Part shown: piece after piece, positions 13,307 through 13,872 of the stretch
Layout: the number at the start of each line of letters is the position of its first letter
Position numbering within the stretch: position 1 is the first letter of the stretch
DNA from: Verrucomicrobia bacterium UBA3214
GTDB lineage: Bacteria > Verrucomicrobiota > Kiritimatiellia > RFP12 > UBA1067
Reading direction: 5' to 3'
Length of the DNA stretch: 13,872 bases
Assembly: GCA_002363575.1 (NCBI GenBank)
Contig: DEWI01000116.1
Location: forward strand, 24,816 to 38,687
The notes under the pieces: generated by a model
Database searches by the model: none
Told to the model about the DNA's origin: nothing
Seen by the model: only the letters and a program-made list of their open reading frames with translations
Position numbers and translations under genes: made by a program

Positions 13307-13599
13307 GGCGCGGCGTCCGCAATTTTCGGGGGGATCGCCTGACGTCGCTTGCAGGCCGTTGCTGGTACGTCGCTTCTCCTGGAATCGATCGCATGGCAAG
13401 GTGCGGCGCGTCTGCCCCGCCTGCAACGGCGAAGGAGCGCCTTCACGATCCCGCCGAAAGCGATTTATGGTATAATATGCCCCGCAAGCGAGCAGGAGGA
13501 AAGCAATGCCGGCTGTAATGGAAGCGATAGACCATATGACAACGTCCGAGAAGATCGAGACGATTGATTATCTTTTGTCGTCCATTTCAAAGGCCGGCG
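13300..13599 (+). repeat. Long direct repeat, copy B
   Basis: This is the second copy of the block at 12489-12790, offset by 811 bp in the 5' part and 809 bp after a 2-nt indel. It keeps the internal inverted repeat (13349-13356 with 13419-13426). The match stops abruptly at 13599, inside codon 32 of the second antitoxin, and fades upstream in a GC-rich run near 13300. The 267-bp space between toxin 1 and antitoxin 2 holds no other gene that I can support. Confidence 0.93.
13468..13478 (+). promoter_or_regulatory. Extended -10 promoter of toxin-antitoxin module 2
   Basis: TGGTATAATAT followed by GC has its hexamer at 13471-13476, 29 nt before the start at 13506. It differs from the module 1 promoter by one base, within the TGn triplet. 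Confidence 0.82.
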
Positions 13600-13724
13600 G
13601 CAATCTGCCTCCTGCTTGGCATGAGCGCGAGTTGAAGAAAACGCAAGCCAGGGTCGCCGCAGGAATCGAACGTCCCATCCCATGGCCAGCTGCAAAGGAA
13701 ATCATCAAGGGCGCATTCCTGTGA
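13506..13724 (+). CDS. Antitoxin of the addiction-module (PF09720-like) family, module 2
   Basis: This 72-residue protein shares its first 31 residues with antitoxin 1, then reads LPPAWHERELKKTQARVAAG (34-53) and PIPWPAAKEIIKGAF. That is close to the standard form of the family, in which a P-x-WH helix, a T-x-ARVAAG stretch and a W-x2-AK motif contact a ParE-type toxin. AGGAGG stands 6 nt upstream of the ATG, as in module 1. Its stop overlaps a GTG that opens the damaged toxin frame (GTGA), mirroring the ATGA of module 1. The switch in sequence after codon 31 is sharp, so the two antitoxins share one front and have different toxin-binding backs. Confidence 0.83.
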   Translation: MPAVMEAIDHMTTSEKIETIDYLLSSISKAGGNLPPAWHERELKKTQARVAAGIERPIPWPAAKEIIKGAFL

Positions 13725-13872
13725 CAGTGTCGATTCTCCCTTCGGCGCTCGTTGATATCGTTCGCGAACGCTGCTTTTACGATAGTCTTGAAGCGGGGCT
13801 TGGCAGACGCTTTCTTGACTATCGGCGAAATCGACAAACTCGAAGAATGCGCCGGCATTGATGAAATTCACT
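13721..13872 (+). pseudogene. ParE-family toxin 2, frameshifted and cut by the window end
   Basis: From the GTG at 13721 the frame reads VTVSILPSALVDIVRERCFY, then DSLEAGLGRRFLD, which matches the start of the ParE-like toxins that usually partner this antitoxin type. After the Asp codon ending at 13819 the family pattern continues only in the +1 frame: TIGEIDKLEECAGIDEIH from 13818 to the window end. The original frame meets TGA at 13859-13861 after about 46 codons of which the last dozen are unlike the family. A 2-nt or 5-nt deletion near 13816-13820 explains this. The remaining half of the gene, including the catalytic strand, is outside the window. A sequencing error is the main alternative. 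If the break is real the toxin is dead, leaving antitoxin 2 as an orphan. Confidence 0.7.

Noticed and set aside
12489..13599. Composite transposon or insertion sequence flanked by the long repeats
   Set aside because: There is no transposase, no terminal inverted repeats and no target-site duplication; the repeats include coding sequence of the antitoxins.

Overview
This window comes from a GC-rich Gram-negative bacterium, and every gene I can support lies on the + strand. An outer membrane is implied by an LptE-like lipoprotein and a BamD-like lipoprotein. The gene styles (short-tailed Obg, paired BamD-like/LptE-like genes, soluble TPR protein) make me favour the PVC superphylum (Verrucomicrobiota, Kiritimatiellota, Lentisphaerota). 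That placement is inference and a protein search could overturn it.

Layout. (1) 1-1493 is the 3' half of carB, followed by a hairpin-rich gap. (2) 1649-6062 is a compact run obg - panB - rlmN - folP - yfcE, led by an extended -10 promoter and closed by a probable terminator near 6115. It mixes a ribosome-assembly GTPase, an rRNA methylase, a folate-consuming pantothenate enzyme, a folate-making enzyme and a metallophosphoesterase. (3) 6063-6503 is non-coding and carries a tandem array of 22-bp units that each tend to form a small hairpin. A solitary family 2 glycosyltransferase follows (6504-7577). (4) 7679-9213 is an outer-membrane pair, a BamD-like TPR lipoprotein overlapping an LptE-like lipoprotein. 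(5) 9306-11059 holds a stand-alone Lrp/AsnC sensor domain and a cytoplasmic TPR protein. (6) 11163-11237 is tRNA-Glu(UUC), followed by dprA. (7) 12489-13872 is a duplicated toxin-antitoxin region: two antitoxin genes share a nearly identical ~300-bp 5' module (non-coding leader, promoter and the first ~31 codons), then diverge completely into different antitoxin C-termini and different ParE/RelE-type toxins. The second toxin is interrupted by a frameshift and cut by the window end.

A shared theme is the promoter. Six sites match TGNTATAATAT, and every one sits 12-44 bp before a gene start or the tRNA. I found no copy of TATAATAT elsewhere on the + strand when reading by eye. The least ordinary parts are the mosaic toxin-antitoxin duplication and the 22-bp repeat array. 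The rest is housekeeping with a few divergent details, such as a dihydropteroate synthase lacking the usual MHMxGxP segment.
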